From Histoplasma ohiense (lineage: Eukaryota > Ascomycota > Eurotiomycetes > Onygenales > Ajellomycetaceae), in contig JAEVHH010000001.1 of the NCBI GenBank assembly GCA_017607445.1, positions 3,720,001 through 3,784,000 on the forward strand: a DNA stretch of 64,000 nt, read 5' to 3'. Each line of letters starts with the position of its first letter. The first letter of the stretch is position 1. Shown here piece after piece: positions 22,174-33,091 of this stretch. Made by a program: the position numbers and the translations under genes. A model generated the notes under the pieces. It had not been told where the DNA came from. It did no database searches and saw only the letters and a list, made by a program, of their open reading frames with translations.

Positions 22174-22736
22174 TTATACCTCACTCCATCCCCCTTGGCT
22201 AGTGAACGGTGTTTTTCTCGGCCCCTTATCCTTGCTTGGCCCTTTGCCACTCCATCCCTTTGAAGTTGATACATCCCGATTAGCCGAGCTTACTTCCTGC
22301 GGGTTCTTAGCGCTCTTGTTAGCCGTCACACGCCTGCATCGGCGTCGCCACTGCCGCCGCTATTATTGCTCCCGGCTGGTTCCTGGCGCGCCTCCTCGAG
22401 CTCGAACTCTGGGACAGTGTTTGATGGGTTGAAAGCAGTCTGCTGGCTAGCGACTTTGGCGTGGATACCGTGGGCACTGCTGCTTGTGTTTTCGGTGGAG
22501 TTTGGTTCGAGATCAGACGGGTCCTGGTTGCTGGGTTTTTGGGGCGACTCCGACTCCGACTCCGACTCCGTTTGGGTTTGGGCAGGCGAAAAAGTTGTAA
22601 AGGCTGATACGCCGAGGCGGGTTTGGAAGCGTCGTTGGATTTGACGGGATGGCTGTATGATCGTAACTAGAGAGGGTTTGTATGAGGGCGTGAGAGGGAA
22701 ACTGGACCGTTGGATGGGGTCCTGTAGAATGCCCAT
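22174..22736 (-). CDS. Unrecognised small protein with a reading-frame break (about 187 codons in two frames)
   Basis: The 5' part starts at the Met at 22736 (MGILQDPIQRSSF), has a basic Ser/Arg-rich start like a mitochondrial presequence (RQIQRRFQTRLGVSAFTTF), then an SE-repeat, then SDLEPNSTENTSSSAHG, and hits TGA at 22328-22326. A second frame, open from 22359 to TAA at 22176-22174, continues with protein-like sequence (KSAKNPQEVSSANRDVS ... WSGKGPSKDKGPRKTPF). The two halves together resemble one small fungal mitochondrial-type protein. The frame switch must fall between 22359 and 22328, in a Gly/Ala-coding GC-rich stretch. An unrecognised intron with a poor donor, an assembly indel, or a real mutation could explain it. 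I do not know its function. Confidence 0.45.
22545..22568. repeat. CGACTC hexamer repeat, 4 copies, coding Ser-Glu repeats
   Basis: Four exact CGACTC units. On the minus strand they code for alternating Glu and Ser in the small protein above, so copy-number change would keep frame. Confidence 0.85.
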
Positions 22737-23492
22737 GGCTGTTTGATAAAGAGGCTGGGAGAAGGAAAGGGCAGGTTTCTGGATTTTGGAAATGATATAA
22801 TAACAACTGTTTGAATTGGGATATATATATCGGTATATAAAGCAGCTAAACAGTTTTATACACAGCAAGAAATACAGGCACCTGGGAGAGAGGATGGCGC
22901 GGAGGGGGGCGGGGAAGAGATTTCCTCTTATATCTATCTATCTGAGATGGCGGGGTTGTTGTTCCCTCAGGAGCCAACCACCTATTGGAATGGTCCACCC
23001 TTTAGTTACCATGTCCTGCCAACTTTTCTCCCACCAGCACACACATGGGGACCCCCGGCTGCTGGCAGCGACGGGTGAAGGGAGGATTTGGCTCGGGATC
23101 GGCCTGCAGGCACCTCATCTAAATACCATCCCCAATGCAGCGTTAGAATCGGAGGCTAGGTTAGAGAACTCAATTGAGGAGGTGTTGGTTGGTTGGTGGC
23201 TGTGTTAGTCATCAGGCGGGGAACAGCTTTTATCCGCGGCATATTCCAGCCTCACATCTCTTTCCAAGTTCCTTTTCCTGGATTGGGGCAAATGTTTTCT
23301 TTGAGATCTCATGTTACTCGGCAGCTTATAGGACTACGGAGGTGAACAGATCCCGGTCCCACCATGTCTTCCATGTCTTCCATGGACGACGAAACAATCA
23401 GTCTGGATTGTGTCAGTTCCGAACTTTAATCTGTTGAAGGTTAGAGTCTTCAAATGCCCGAACCGGGCACTCTTCTAAGCTTCGGTTTGTGG

Positions 23493-23532
<40 letters not shown>

Positions 23533-24753
23533 TTATTTTAGTGGTCCCAGCCTATCCGTTTATGGTTTTCATCTGCGAGACCCTAGGCTTGGAGGAGGAG
23601 TCGCATCCAAGAATGCTTACTAGTATTCGTGTACTAGAGATCATGGAATGATGCAGACGCTGCCGACGGAGTGTTGCAGGCTTCGTGAAGTCATTCATAT
23701 ACCATATACCCTTTACATGGCATGTTCTAAGCCCATTGCTGAATGCCCAGCGAAAGGGCACCAACAACAGACCGTGAAGTGTGCCAACTCCTGCGTCTGG
23801 ACTGCATCGTTCTAGTTCTACAGGGCAGCGTATCGCAGGCTGCATGTGACGGGGAAGGATACCTAATAGATAACCCGAATCTACGCAATTCGAGATGCGA
23901 CGGGCAGGCCACATGCTACCGATGGTAGAGATGGAATAACCGTAGAGTTTCGTAGCCAACCGAGTTCTATTCCCCGCGAACTCAAGTTGATTTTTATTTT
24001 TATTATTTTTCACTGTTTCCATGGCGGCATTTGGTCCTTCAGAGTGGTGATCCGTCCCCAGTTAAAATTACCAATGGGGCAAATGGCATATTTTTATTTC
24101 CCCTGGCCTCTTGTCCCACTCACTACAGTTCAACCCTCATCCTCCTTTCTCTCCCTTTCCATCTCTGCACTTTTCTATATCCATGGCTCCCAACTACAGT
24201 CCTCTCTCTCGATAAAGTACGACTAGACTGGGATATCCGTGTCAAGTCATTCACCGCTCTGGGTCCCTGATTCTCAAGGTCAGTTGGAATTCTTTCTAAA
24301 CCGGCGGGTCCCTCCCAGTACCCTGCTAGCTGCGCTTATTCTGCTCGGTTTCCTTTGCCACTTGCTAGATGCCCAAGAGACTGGCCTTGATAATGGTTTC
24401 TTGAGCTGTTGTTATGTTGCAAATATTATAAATCCAGACTCTTCGTCTCCCTTATACTGTGTGTGTGCATTGTTGTTGAAAGCAACAAGTCTACGCAGTT
24501 TAGGAGCTTGTGTTGCACCATTCCCCCTGGCGCTATCGTGGATTTTCTTTCAGTGATAGGATTCTTTTACTTCTCTTGAGCATGTCGTTTGGTCTTGCAA
24601 GTCAATCTTCTAGTTGCTTCCAATTCCCACGCCTTGCGCAATGCTGATGAAACATGATCCTCTTTCGGCAATAGAGGAGAGGAAGAAAACGCAGCCCATC
24701 TTTGTTTTTGGCTCCTTAAATACCTATCGAGGATCTCACGAAGAACGTCGATA
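22737..24753. other. Intergenic region upstream of amino acid permease, with GATA motifs
   Basis: These 2.0 kb lie between two divergent genes. The permease side carries HGATAR motifs at 23868-23873, 24210-24215, 24388-24393, 24554-24559 and 24749-24754. These are the core sites of AreA-type nitrogen regulators, which fits a permease but is a short motif found often by chance. A T24A17 block lies at 23493-23533. No convincing gene is present. Confidence 0.45.
23493..23533. repeat. T24A17 block containing a 34-bp perfect palindrome
   Basis: An uninterrupted run of 24 T (23493-23516) is followed at once by 17 A (23517-23533). The inner T17A17 is a perfect palindrome without a spacer and could extrude as a cruciform, or form a hairpin if transcribed. 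Confidence 0.9.
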
Positions 24754-26662
24754 ATGGCGGACATGACTGAGGAACCAAAGCCCATTGCCACCAATATGAG
24801 CCCGGTCAGCGATGACGACGGGGTGTCCCGTGAAAGCATCTTTGTTCGCTTCGTGGATGGTTTCCGCCGCGACCCCAATGCTCAGATAACCAAAAAAGAG
24901 GAGCTGTCCAGTCAGGACAAGCAATATAACTTGGAAGCGGCTGTTTCCAACACTGCATCCTCTCCACTGCAACGTAAACTGAGAGGTCGGCATTTGCAGA
25001 TGATAGCCATCGGAGGATCGATTGGTGAGTCGGTGTTCCCTCTATTTTCTATTCCATTTCATGTTCTGTGATTAATGAAATGTCATGAATAATGCTAGGT
25101 ACTGGATTATTCGTCGGCTCGGGGAAAGCTCTTGCAGATGGCGGAGCTGCTTCCGTCTTAATCGCGTTCATCCTTGTAGGGGTCATGTTATATTCCACAG
25201 TTCATGCATTGGGCGAAATGGCCGTACTCTTCCCCGTTGCTGGTTCCTTCTCTACCTTCTCCACCCGCTTTATCGATCCGGCTTGGGGATTCGCCATGGG
25301 CTGGAACTACACTTTACAGTGGATTATAGTGCTCCCCCTGGAAATTGTAGCTGCTGCCATAACTGTCAACTACTGGCACTCCCCGGTTTCTCCTGCAGTC
25401 TGGGTCACCATATTTTATTTGCTAATCGTCACCATAAATATGTTTGGTGTTCGTGGGTATGGGGAGGCTGAATTCGTATTCTCTCTCATTAAAGTTGTTG
25501 CAATCATCGGGTTTATGTACGTCCCAATCTGCCTCCTTTTACGACTGATTTTTTGTTGCCCGCTAACATGACATTTCTCTCTCCCCCTTATAACAGCATA
25601 TTGGGAGTTATTCTAAACGTGGGTGGCGGGCCAAATGGCGAGTACATCGGCGGTAGATACTGGCGTAACCCAGGGGCATTCCATAACGGATTCAAGGGAC
25701 TTTGCAGTGTCTTTGTTACTGCTGCCTTCGCCTTCGCCGGAACCGAAATGGTGGGTTTGGCTGCTGCAGAAACCGCTAACCCACGAAAGACAATACCGAC
25801 AGCCGTTAAGCAAGTCTTCTGGCGGATAACCCTATTCTATATCGTGTCTTTGACCATAATCGGACTGCTTGTCCCATACAATGATGTTCGATTGGTTACT
25901 GGCAAATCCAGTTACGATGCGAACGCGTCCCCTTTTGTGATCGCGATACGAGACGCTGGGATCCAAGGGCTCGATTCAGTCATGAATGTTGTTATCATGA
26001 TTGCCGTGCTTTCCGTTGGAAACTCCTCAATATACGGCTCTTCACGTACCCTTGCAGCCCTAGCTGAACAGGGCCAGGCGCCTCGCTTTCTCACCTACAT
26101 CGACCGCCGGGGTCGTCCACTCGCCGCGATTGGCATTTCCTCCGCCGTCGGATTACTTGGGTACCTCGCTGTTGCGAAGGAAAAGCAAGGCACGGTATTC
26201 GCATGGATGCTTGCGATTTCTGCACTATCCTCCATTTTCACATGGTCATCAGTTTGCTTTGCCCATATCCGGTTTCGTCAGGGTTGGAAGGTCCAGGGAC
26301 GCAGTCTCGACGAGATACCTTACCGTTCTCAGCCTGGGGTAGTCGGCTCATACGTCGGCCTGGCACTCAACTCCCTTGTCCTCTTGGCGCAATTATGGGT
26401 CGCGGTTGCCCCCGTTGGTTTCGGCGAGATGACGGCCCAAGAGCGAGTCAAGAACGTGTTTGAGCTCTACGTGGCCGTGCCAATTATTATCTCCTTCTAC
26501 ATTCCGTACAAGCTCTTGTATCGTACTAAGTTTGTGCGCGCTAGGGACATGGATCTCGACACGGGCAGGCGCGATCTTAGTATCGCGCACCTGATCGCGG
26601 AGGAACGTGCTGAGCGTTCCCAATGGCCGAAATGGAAGAAGGTCTACAAAATCTTCTGCTGA
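24754..26662 (+). CDS. Amino acid permease of the fungal YAT/APC family, 584 aa
   Basis: A plasma-membrane proton symporter for amino acids. Exons are 24754-25024, 25099-25516 and 25597-26662, 585 codons. The family signature spans the first junction: LQRKLRGRHLQMIAIGGSI-GTGLFVGSGKAL, the first substrate-binding helix with its GTGLF turn. Later hallmarks are FAGTEMVGLAAAETANPRKTIP in helix 6, VGNSSIYGSSRTLAALAEQGQAPRFL and SSVCFAHIRFRQGWK. About twelve hydrophobic helices are visible. The cytosolic N-terminus is 75 residues and acidic. The C-terminus ends KVYKIFC, typical of Gap1-like permeases. Substrate range cannot be read from sequence; general amino acid permease is likelier than a narrow one. 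GATA motifs upstream suggest nitrogen control. Confidence 0.92.
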
Positions 26663-27998
26663 AGGGGCCTGTTTTGTGAAACTCCACTCACTCTGTAACG
26701 AACGGGTCATGAAATCGTCGACTGGCTGACGTCAATACAACAGAGGAGGACTCATAAGAAGGGGATCAAAAAAACAAAAATCTCATTACCACCGCACTAA
26801 TTTCAAAGCATATATATCTATGGTTAGGATTTCTCATGTGCCAAGGGAAGGCCATGTTTACATCGGGGGCGCAGAAATGAATTAATTTACAGGAAATGAG
26901 TATTTGCGTTTTACTCTCGATTTTTATCTCAATTACGTCTTTACGTCCACTTTCTCCTTTCTCCTGCAACTTACTCGTGTCTGCGTTCCATCTTCAAAAC
27001 CCACTTGGCTATGCGCAAGATTACCAGAGAAAAGTTTCCTTGTTGCCCTCCTTCTAATTTCTGTTATATTTTATTTCTTAGGGCTTGCGGGTGTAATTGT
27101 ATTCGAGGGACTGGCGGATGGATCTAATTCTCATGGGCTGGCGCATGGTCGATACTGAACAATCAAGCCGTTTTATGAACACAATGTGGTTTTCTTTTTC
27201 TTTTTCTTTTTCCTTTCCTTTCTTTTCTTTTGGCGTTTTTGGGCCCGTCGTCTCCATTTTACCAACGTCCCATCTACATCTACATACAGATCGACGGATG
27301 AGTCGATTGCAAAAATTCTTTTTGCTGTAGTTTCATTCGGGCTCGTGGTAGGGGAATGCCAATGTGGTGAACACAGCCAAATGCTCGTTGTCCCGTTATT
27401 CGTGATTAGTATATATATATATATATACGTACTGTATGTACCCTTCACCGGCCAGCCTCACTGACGGGACAGCTACTGAGTACCCACGGTCACCTGTAGG
27501 TCTCCGGTAGGTCTCCACCATCCCAAGAAAGTCGACGTAGAGTCGATTCAACTCCAGATGAATCATATCTTAGGCCTGTTGGAGCAGGCTATTGCCCACT
27601 GGGCGCATCAAATAGATAGGGCTGCAAGCTCTCCCAGACGATGAACTAACCTTCCTTCCTTCCCCCGCCCCCCAATTGGCCTGAGACAGAAAGCGAGACG
27701 TGCTTCAGAGACAGATGCAGCGCTGTCCGCCTGATGGATGATGCCACGGGACACGTCGTTCACGCGGAACGGAGGCCTAGGCCTAGCCCAGAGACTCAAA
27801 AGGCTGGTGCGCATTTCCCATCAGTGGAATGGGACGGGTCAGGTCTTGTCTGCCAGACGTAGATCAGGCGGAGAATGCATTTTTTTGGGGAAACCTTTGG
27901 ATCGAACAATGGTCTGCTGGACATTTTTTTTTTCGGTATAGCGAAACAGACTCTCTGTAGGACGCGTCCATCGACGATAAGTTGGGTGGAGAAGGGGC

Positions 27999-28017
27999 GG
28001 GGGGGGGGGGGGGGGGG
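27999..28017 (+). repeat. G19 homopolymer
   Basis: An uninterrupted run of 19 G, preceded by GGGGC. It is a strong polymerase block and a likely place for length error. Confidence 0.85.
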
Positions 28018-28493
28018 ATGTGACTTTATTGTCTGCATCCACCGAGCTGTCGCTTTTTTCGACGGAGGGAGGTCCACACGAAGCACTCGAGATGGATAGC
28101 GGGCAGGGAAGCAGGGAATTGGTAATACTGGAAAATTGAGAAGGGGGGCTCTCCGAGGAAGTATCCAAGTGCAGAGCATGTTAGAATATATGCGATTCTT
28201 TTTGTTTGTATTTAACGGGGCATGTAGTGGCCGCTGATACCTATTCTGTGCTCTGTGTCCTGTACACAGTACTCGGGACGGCGACCTCTGTCGATTGTGC
28301 AGTGGAATGATGAGGGCTGTAGTGGTGGTGATGGTGGCAGTAGTAGTTGCTCAGCTGAGAGTGTCTCACCCATGGCTCAAAGACCAGACGCTGTGTGAGT
28401 CGCCGGTTTGTATGCGGTAAAACCAAGGAAGGCATCATGTTCCAGAGCTTCCTGGGTGTATGATGTGTGCATTTTTGAGATTTTACAGCCATG

Positions 28494-28516
28494 TACGGAG
28501 TACTCTGTACAGAGTA
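28494..28516. repeat. TACGGAGTA joined to a 16-bp perfect palindrome
   Basis: TACGGAGTA (28494-28502) overlaps TACTCTGTACAGAGTA (28501-28516), which is its own reverse complement. It is one member of a dispersed intergenic motif family. Confidence 0.85.
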
Positions 28517-30049
28517 CCAACGTTCTAACAAAAGCCCTTCGTTCTGCTCAAATCCTTTTTGAAGATTCTCAAAAATAATCCGCCCTCTCATCTTCTCCGT
28601 TGTGGGGATCCTGTTAAATAGCTTCTGCAGGGAATTGGAAATCGCAAAATTAGGGCTAAGCCCACTGGCGGGAGATGGCCCAAAGGCGTATATAACTATC
28701 AGGAACAGAGGGAGCTAATGTAACCTCGAGAAATCTTAATATAGGTTTGACTGGGCCGAAAGTGCTTATTTGTCCTTGGCTCCGGGTGGGGGGGATTGAA
28801 TATGAGGAGATCTCACATCGAATGCGAGCCTTTCTACGGAGTACGGAGTAATTAATATCATTATTAATGGCCTGCTTCAGGGTGAAATCGGCAATTTATT
28901 GAAGCAGGGGTATTCTTGACTTTAACCGGATGGAGGCTTTTCTAACATGCATGGATCCCTTGAATAGTTAACTATACGATGAACCGGAGAGGCGAAAAGA
29001 CCGAACTCAACTGGGAAAAATTGTACTGGGAGCTGGAAAGAATAATGAAACCATGAAACCTGAATGATTGAAGTCGAGCCCGACTAGGCCATAGTGGCGT
29101 TGATTGGTGGATTCCCTCTTCAGCACAATGAAAGCAAAGACAAGATTAAAAAAAGCAAAAAAAAGAAAAAAAAAAAAAAAGAAAGAGGAATGATGAGCGG
29201 CTCCCGAAGTCGTATCTCCTGCGTAGTATATCCATACAGGGACATTCTCAGTGGCGAGCTGGAGCGGCCACGGTATTATGGGGCCAAGGATGCACACGAG
29301 AGGCCGGAATTTCAGGAGCTCAGGCACATCAAAAGAGAGCTGTCTGGATACGGATTGATTGGCAATAGCCACAGCCAGTCCTATTGCGCGAAAGCACTCA
29401 ATCTGCAGTTATTTTGCGCGTGCATGCCTAACAGCGGTGGAGTTGTTCATCAGTCAATGGTAACGCCCTCCCCGTAACGACATGGAGGAGTTACCGTGCG
29501 TAAAGTTCCTCTCCTCTCAGCAATCGAGAGTTTCAGTCCGGGCTGCACTCCTTTTTTTTGTTCCTCTGGCGTTTGGGACAACGGGCGAAATGCCAGGCTC
29601 TGATTTGTTTATCCAAGCTCACCACTTCACCAGCCATTTGCCTTCTTGGAGCTTTGCGATAGGCCTGCTGACGTACAATTTCGTGTTCCGGCCCGCATAC
29701 GTCAGGCATGATCTTGTTCGGGGGAGCCATGCTGGGGTTATATACCCCCCCAACAGGCAGCCTGAATCCCCGGCTTCTGGAGACGCAGGGACTTACGAGG
29801 AAACATTCATCAATCTATATAAATCCGTTCGTCTTTGCCAGGAAACTCTGCGTACTCATTTACTTCCATCATTTCACAGCCCCTCAGCTTAGTGTTTCAC
29901 GAAACCTCCCCTTCCCCCCCCTAAACGACGGCGATTTCATTGACTTGCCCGATGAAGTTGTTTGTGCCGCATTTTAAAAAGAAAGTCAAAAAATTGTCAA
30001 GACAATTTAATTTTCCCATATCCGTATTCAGGATATATAATTCTAGAAA

Positions 30050-31267
30050 ATGGCGATCGGCCCTCGTTTGTCGCAGAATCGCGCTGCAATTGCAACGGTT
30101 TCACTTGGGAGTTGGAAATACCATAACTTACCTGACAGGCTTCGTCAGGCCGCCGATGCCGGGTTTCAGTCTATTGACCTGATGGAAAACGACTGGGCGC
30201 AGTACTTGCGATCGCACCTCGGGGCCGTCGACGAGGATAAGATATGGGAACCGACTGCTGAGAAGCTGGCAATTGCCAAAAAGCTTGGAGATCTGGTCAA
30301 AGACCTGAACATGTCCATTGTCTGTGCCCAGCCGGTCCGCCAAATCGAAGGGTTCACGGACCCCAAGCAGCGCATGGCGAATCTGGCCTCAGTGGTGAAT
30401 CGATTCCCTTTCCTGCGGGCATTCGATACGGATATGCTATTCCTCGTCTCGAATATCGGAGCGGAAAATAGCACGATCGAGCTTAAAACCGTCGCGAACG
30501 ACCTGCGAGAACTTGGGGATATGGCAGCGGCGTTTGCCAGACAAGATGGAGGCCCAATGATCAAGATTGGGTATGAGGGCCTTTCATGGGCACTACGAAA
30601 CACTTGGTCATCCACATGGGAGGTAGTCCGTGCAGCTAACCGGCCAAACGTGGGCCTGATCGTTGATTCATTCAACTGGCTCGCAGTCGAGTTCGCCGAC
30701 CCATACAACAAAGAGGGCCACGGTCGAATCTACCCCACACTGGAAGAATCGTTAGACGTTCTCAGCTCATCCATCGCGTCTATGGTGGCTTCAGTGCCCG
30801 CGGAGAAGATATTTCTGCTCCAAATCGCAGACGCGGAGCTGATAGACACCGCAACGTTAAACCTGACTCGATACCAAAATCCAGATGCACCGCAGCTACT
30901 ACCTTGGTCGCGAAACTTCCGGCTGTTCCCCATGGAGGAGGAACGGGGAGCCTACATGCCAGTTGAACTAATTACGGCAGCTATCCTCGCGGCTGGGTAT
31001 GAGGGCCCATTGTCAATGGAGGTATTCAGCAGGTCGCTCGAGCGGCCAGATGCAGATGTCCCCAAGACACATGCGCAAAGGGCCTTCCGCAGTTTCGAGA
31101 TGATTATGCAAGCTGCGGAATTGGTACCAAAATTTTGGGGAACAATTGCCCCAGCCTGTGCAGAGAAGTGGGGAGCAAAGCTTCTTGCCCAAACACGGAC
31201 AAAATTTGCCGATCGCCCTCTCACAAATGGACATGGGGAAACCAGAGCCAACGGCGTGGCGCATTAG
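30050..31267 (+). CDS. 3-dehydroshikimate dehydratase-like TIM-barrel enzyme, 405 aa
   Basis: An intronless gene of the xylose-isomerase-like / AP-endonuclease-2 TIM-barrel superfamily. The layout follows fungal 3-dehydroshikimate dehydratase (Qa-4/QutC), which turns 3-dehydroshikimate into protocatechuate: ATVSLGSWKYHNLPDRLRQA at the start, then GYEGLSW, VGLIVDSFN, IFLLQIADAE, PWSRNFRLFPMEEERGAYMP and LSMEVFSRSL. The four metal ligands of that family appear to be kept as Glu176, Asp206, Gln258 and Glu324. The His that normally follows the first Glu by seven residues seems to be Arg183, and Asn209 fills the +3 position after Asp206. The reaction may therefore differ. The C-terminal 50 residues are an extension. 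It lies 1.8 kb upstream of the adenylation gene on the same strand. Confidence 0.75.
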   Translation: MAIGPRLSQNRAAIATVSLGSWKYHNLPDRLRQAADAGFQSIDLMENDWAQYLRSHLGAVDEDKIWEPTAEKLAIAKKLGDLVKDLNMSIVCAQPVRQIEGFTDPKQRMANLASVVNRFPFLRAFDTDMLFLVSNIGAENSTIELKTVANDLRELGDMAAAFARQDGGPMIKIGYEGLSWALRNTWSSTWEVVRAANRPNVGLIVDSFNWLAVEFADPYNKEGHGRIYPTLEESLDVLSSSIASMVASVPAEKIFLLQIADAELIDTATLNLTRYQNPDAPQLLPWSRNFRLFPMEEERGAYMPVELITAAILAAGYEGPLSMEVFSRSLERPDADVPKTHAQRAFRSFEMIMQAAELVPKFWGTIAPACAEKWGAKLLAQTRTKFADRPLTNGHGETRANGVAH

Positions 31268-31903
31268 GTTCAAATTTTAGGGAGGCCCAGGCGAAGGAAA
31301 TTTGATTTTGGTTGCATAATCGTTTCTGGTCTACGGAGTAAAAAGTTAGTTAGTTAACTAGTTCTGATTCTGCTTGCGTGCTTTTCTCTTTTTGGCCCAA
31401 CTTTGTCGATTGCCCATTGGATAGTGCGGAATACTTGTTAGCCGTTTGAAAAATTCAGTAGTCATGAATCTCGTCAGAAGTTCCCAGGTAGTATAAGAGT
31501 ATTTTTCCAGGGATTTTGTACGGTCTCCCTACGTACAGGAAGCCTATCTCTTCAGATCTCTGGACGAAGCTCCCGTCCCCACCGATTCGGGTTAAAAGCA
31601 TAAAACTACAATGTATGAAAGGGAAGAAAGAAAGAAGGAAAGAAAATATTACCCCCCCCCCCCGGATGTGGGGTTGAAGGGTAGATCCCGGCGGCACTGG
31701 CACGGCTCAGTTAGCGGGTGAGATCAGAACTAGCCAGTGAAACCGCCGGGACACATCTCAACGAGTGACAAGAAGAGTACAGCGCGGACTGTGCAGAAAC
31801 CAGGTGCAGCAGGAAGTATTTCTTCAGAACCCTCACTAGTTTCGCAAATCAATGGATGATCAATGGCGTGTGGCGGCGGAACCCGCATGAATCTCGATTT
31901 CAT

Positions 31904-31933
31904 TACGGAGTACTCCGTATTCTGTACAGAGTA
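31904..31933. repeat. 16-bp perfect palindrome TACGGAGTACTCCGTA plus TACAGAGTA
   Basis: Bases 31904-31919 form a perfect palindrome made of TACGGAGTA and its complement. TACAGAGTA follows at 31925-31933. It is the most complete copy of the dispersed motif family in this window. Confidence 0.85.
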
Positions 31934-32272
31934 TTATTGATTCTTTGATGAACGAACATGTCAAATCCCAGTGGGCTAAAGACGCAATTTCGTGCGTGGG
32001 AGGACAGTCGTGTTACATTCGTCAAGTCGCAAGGGACTCCAAAGACAAGCAAGCATCCAAGCTGCGCCCCAGTCTTCCTCCCCCGCTGTCTTCAACAACG
32101 GCGCTTTGCGCTGTCAGTGAGATGGTGAGGACTTTTCAGCCTCCGATCTCCGCAGTAAGACGACGTGGAGTTTTGCGGTCGGCTGAAGGTTTTCGGTTAT
32201 GTGAACGCTAGAGCTGTTTGTAGACTAGCGTGCAGCAGAACCCGGGCCGAGAGGTGGGGATTCGCAGCCACA

Positions 32273-32372
32273 CTAGTCCAGATCGGGACTGGCGTGGTCA
32301 ACCGTGGAAGGGCTCTGAGTGGGCGATACAATCGGGACCCTAGTCCAGATCGGGGCTAGCGGCCATCCCGAT
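32273..32372. promoter_or_regulatory. Cluster of ATCGGG half-sites with a 15-bp direct repeat
   Basis: CTAGTCCAGATCGGG occurs at 32273-32287 and again at 32340-32354. ATCGGGA also occurs at 32331-32337 and its inverse TCCCGAT at 32366-32372. Four half-sites in 100 bp, in both orientations, resemble a binding region for a dimeric regulator such as a Zn2Cys6 protein, about 0.75 kb upstream of the adenylation gene. The function is inferred. Confidence 0.45.
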
Positions 32373-33091
32373 CCGGTGTGCCTGTGCCCGGAAATTAGAT
32401 GTTCCAGCCAGCCCCAAGTCGAGCCCGATGTGCGATCGCCGTCGCCCAGCCGTGTTGGCAAACCTCAATCTTTGGGCGAAAGCTGCTCATGGGAATCATG
32501 GCGCAGAATCCGATGGGCTCACTGGCTGGAGATGCTTGCAGTCGACGCACAATACAGCCAGAGCCGGCCAGCCAATGGGTTCGTCAGGAGAGACCGCATT
32601 CTTTGGTTTGTTTTTCTGCGGTGCAGGCAGCTCTCAAAAACATGGCTTCACCCGAACCACCCCTGGGCCCTGGCGCTGCTGAGGACACTCGTTACTCGGC
32701 TCCTTTTGTGAAAATTTCTGTGTCTAGCTCGGGTTCCAAGGTTCGAGTTCCTTTACACACCAGCCAAGCTTGGTCCATATGGTGATGTGAGAGACGTGTG
32801 TGACGACGATAGCTTTTCGGGAAGAATTCTCGGGACCAGCATGCTTGTGGCAGGCTCCCTGCTGAGAGGGTTTACTTAAACAAGCTATACGAAGCTATGC
32901 AGACCAAGATTTATATATATAGCTTATGCCGAAGGACGAGTTTTCCTCGGGAAAAACTTTTCTTCTCTCCTTCCGTGAATTCTGTGAATTCTGTGAATTC
33001 TGTCCTTTTAACTTGATAAAAACATCTTCCATTACCCTAGAAGCTATAGTTATCCGCCCGTGGAAATAAATCGAATGTTCGTTTTTATACA

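Larger units (their letters stand above)
26663..30049. other. 3.4-kb gene-poor stretch with palindromes and homopolymers
   Basis: This is the longest gene-free stretch in the window. It holds a TA microsatellite (27409-27427), a G19 run (27999-28017), a TACGGAGTA/TACTCTGTACAGAGTA composite (28494-28516) and two overlapping TACGGAGTA copies (28835-28850). Open frames here are short, low in complexity and overlap on both strands. An old transposon or MITE remnant is possible, but I found no terminal repeats or transposase fragment. Confidence 0.5.
31268..33091. promoter_or_regulatory. Spacer and promoter upstream of the adenylation gene, with repeats
   Basis: This 1.8 kb contains TACGGAGTA (31332-31340), C12 (31652-31663), a 16-bp palindrome TACGGAGTACTCCGTA (31904-31919), a cluster of ATCGGG half-sites at 32273-32372, and three tandem GTGAATTCT units (32975-33001) about 90 bp before the start codon. 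Open frames through 31950-32800 have no recognisable content. Confidence 0.5.

Noticed and set aside
27186..27464. Open frame over the TTTTC tracts and TA repeat
   Set aside because: Phe/Leu- and Tyr/Ile-rich reading of simple repeats, without any motif.
28241..28591. A minus-strand frame across the TACTCTGTACAGAGTA palindrome
   Set aside because: His/Ser/Thr-rich low-complexity reading, broken by the palindrome, and no similarity recognised.
29482..29892. A 136-codon open frame before the dehydratase-like gene
   Set aside because: Mixed hydrophobic composition without motif. It overlaps other frames of similar length and lies where a promoter is expected.
26663..30049. A transposon remnant in the gene-poor stretch
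   Set aside because: Palindromes and homopolymers suggest it, but there are no terminal repeats, target-site duplication or transposase fragments that I can see.
32736..32755. GGTTCGAGTTCC, like a tRNA T-loop
   Set aside because: No matching T-stem partner, anticodon arm or acceptor stem can be drawn around it.
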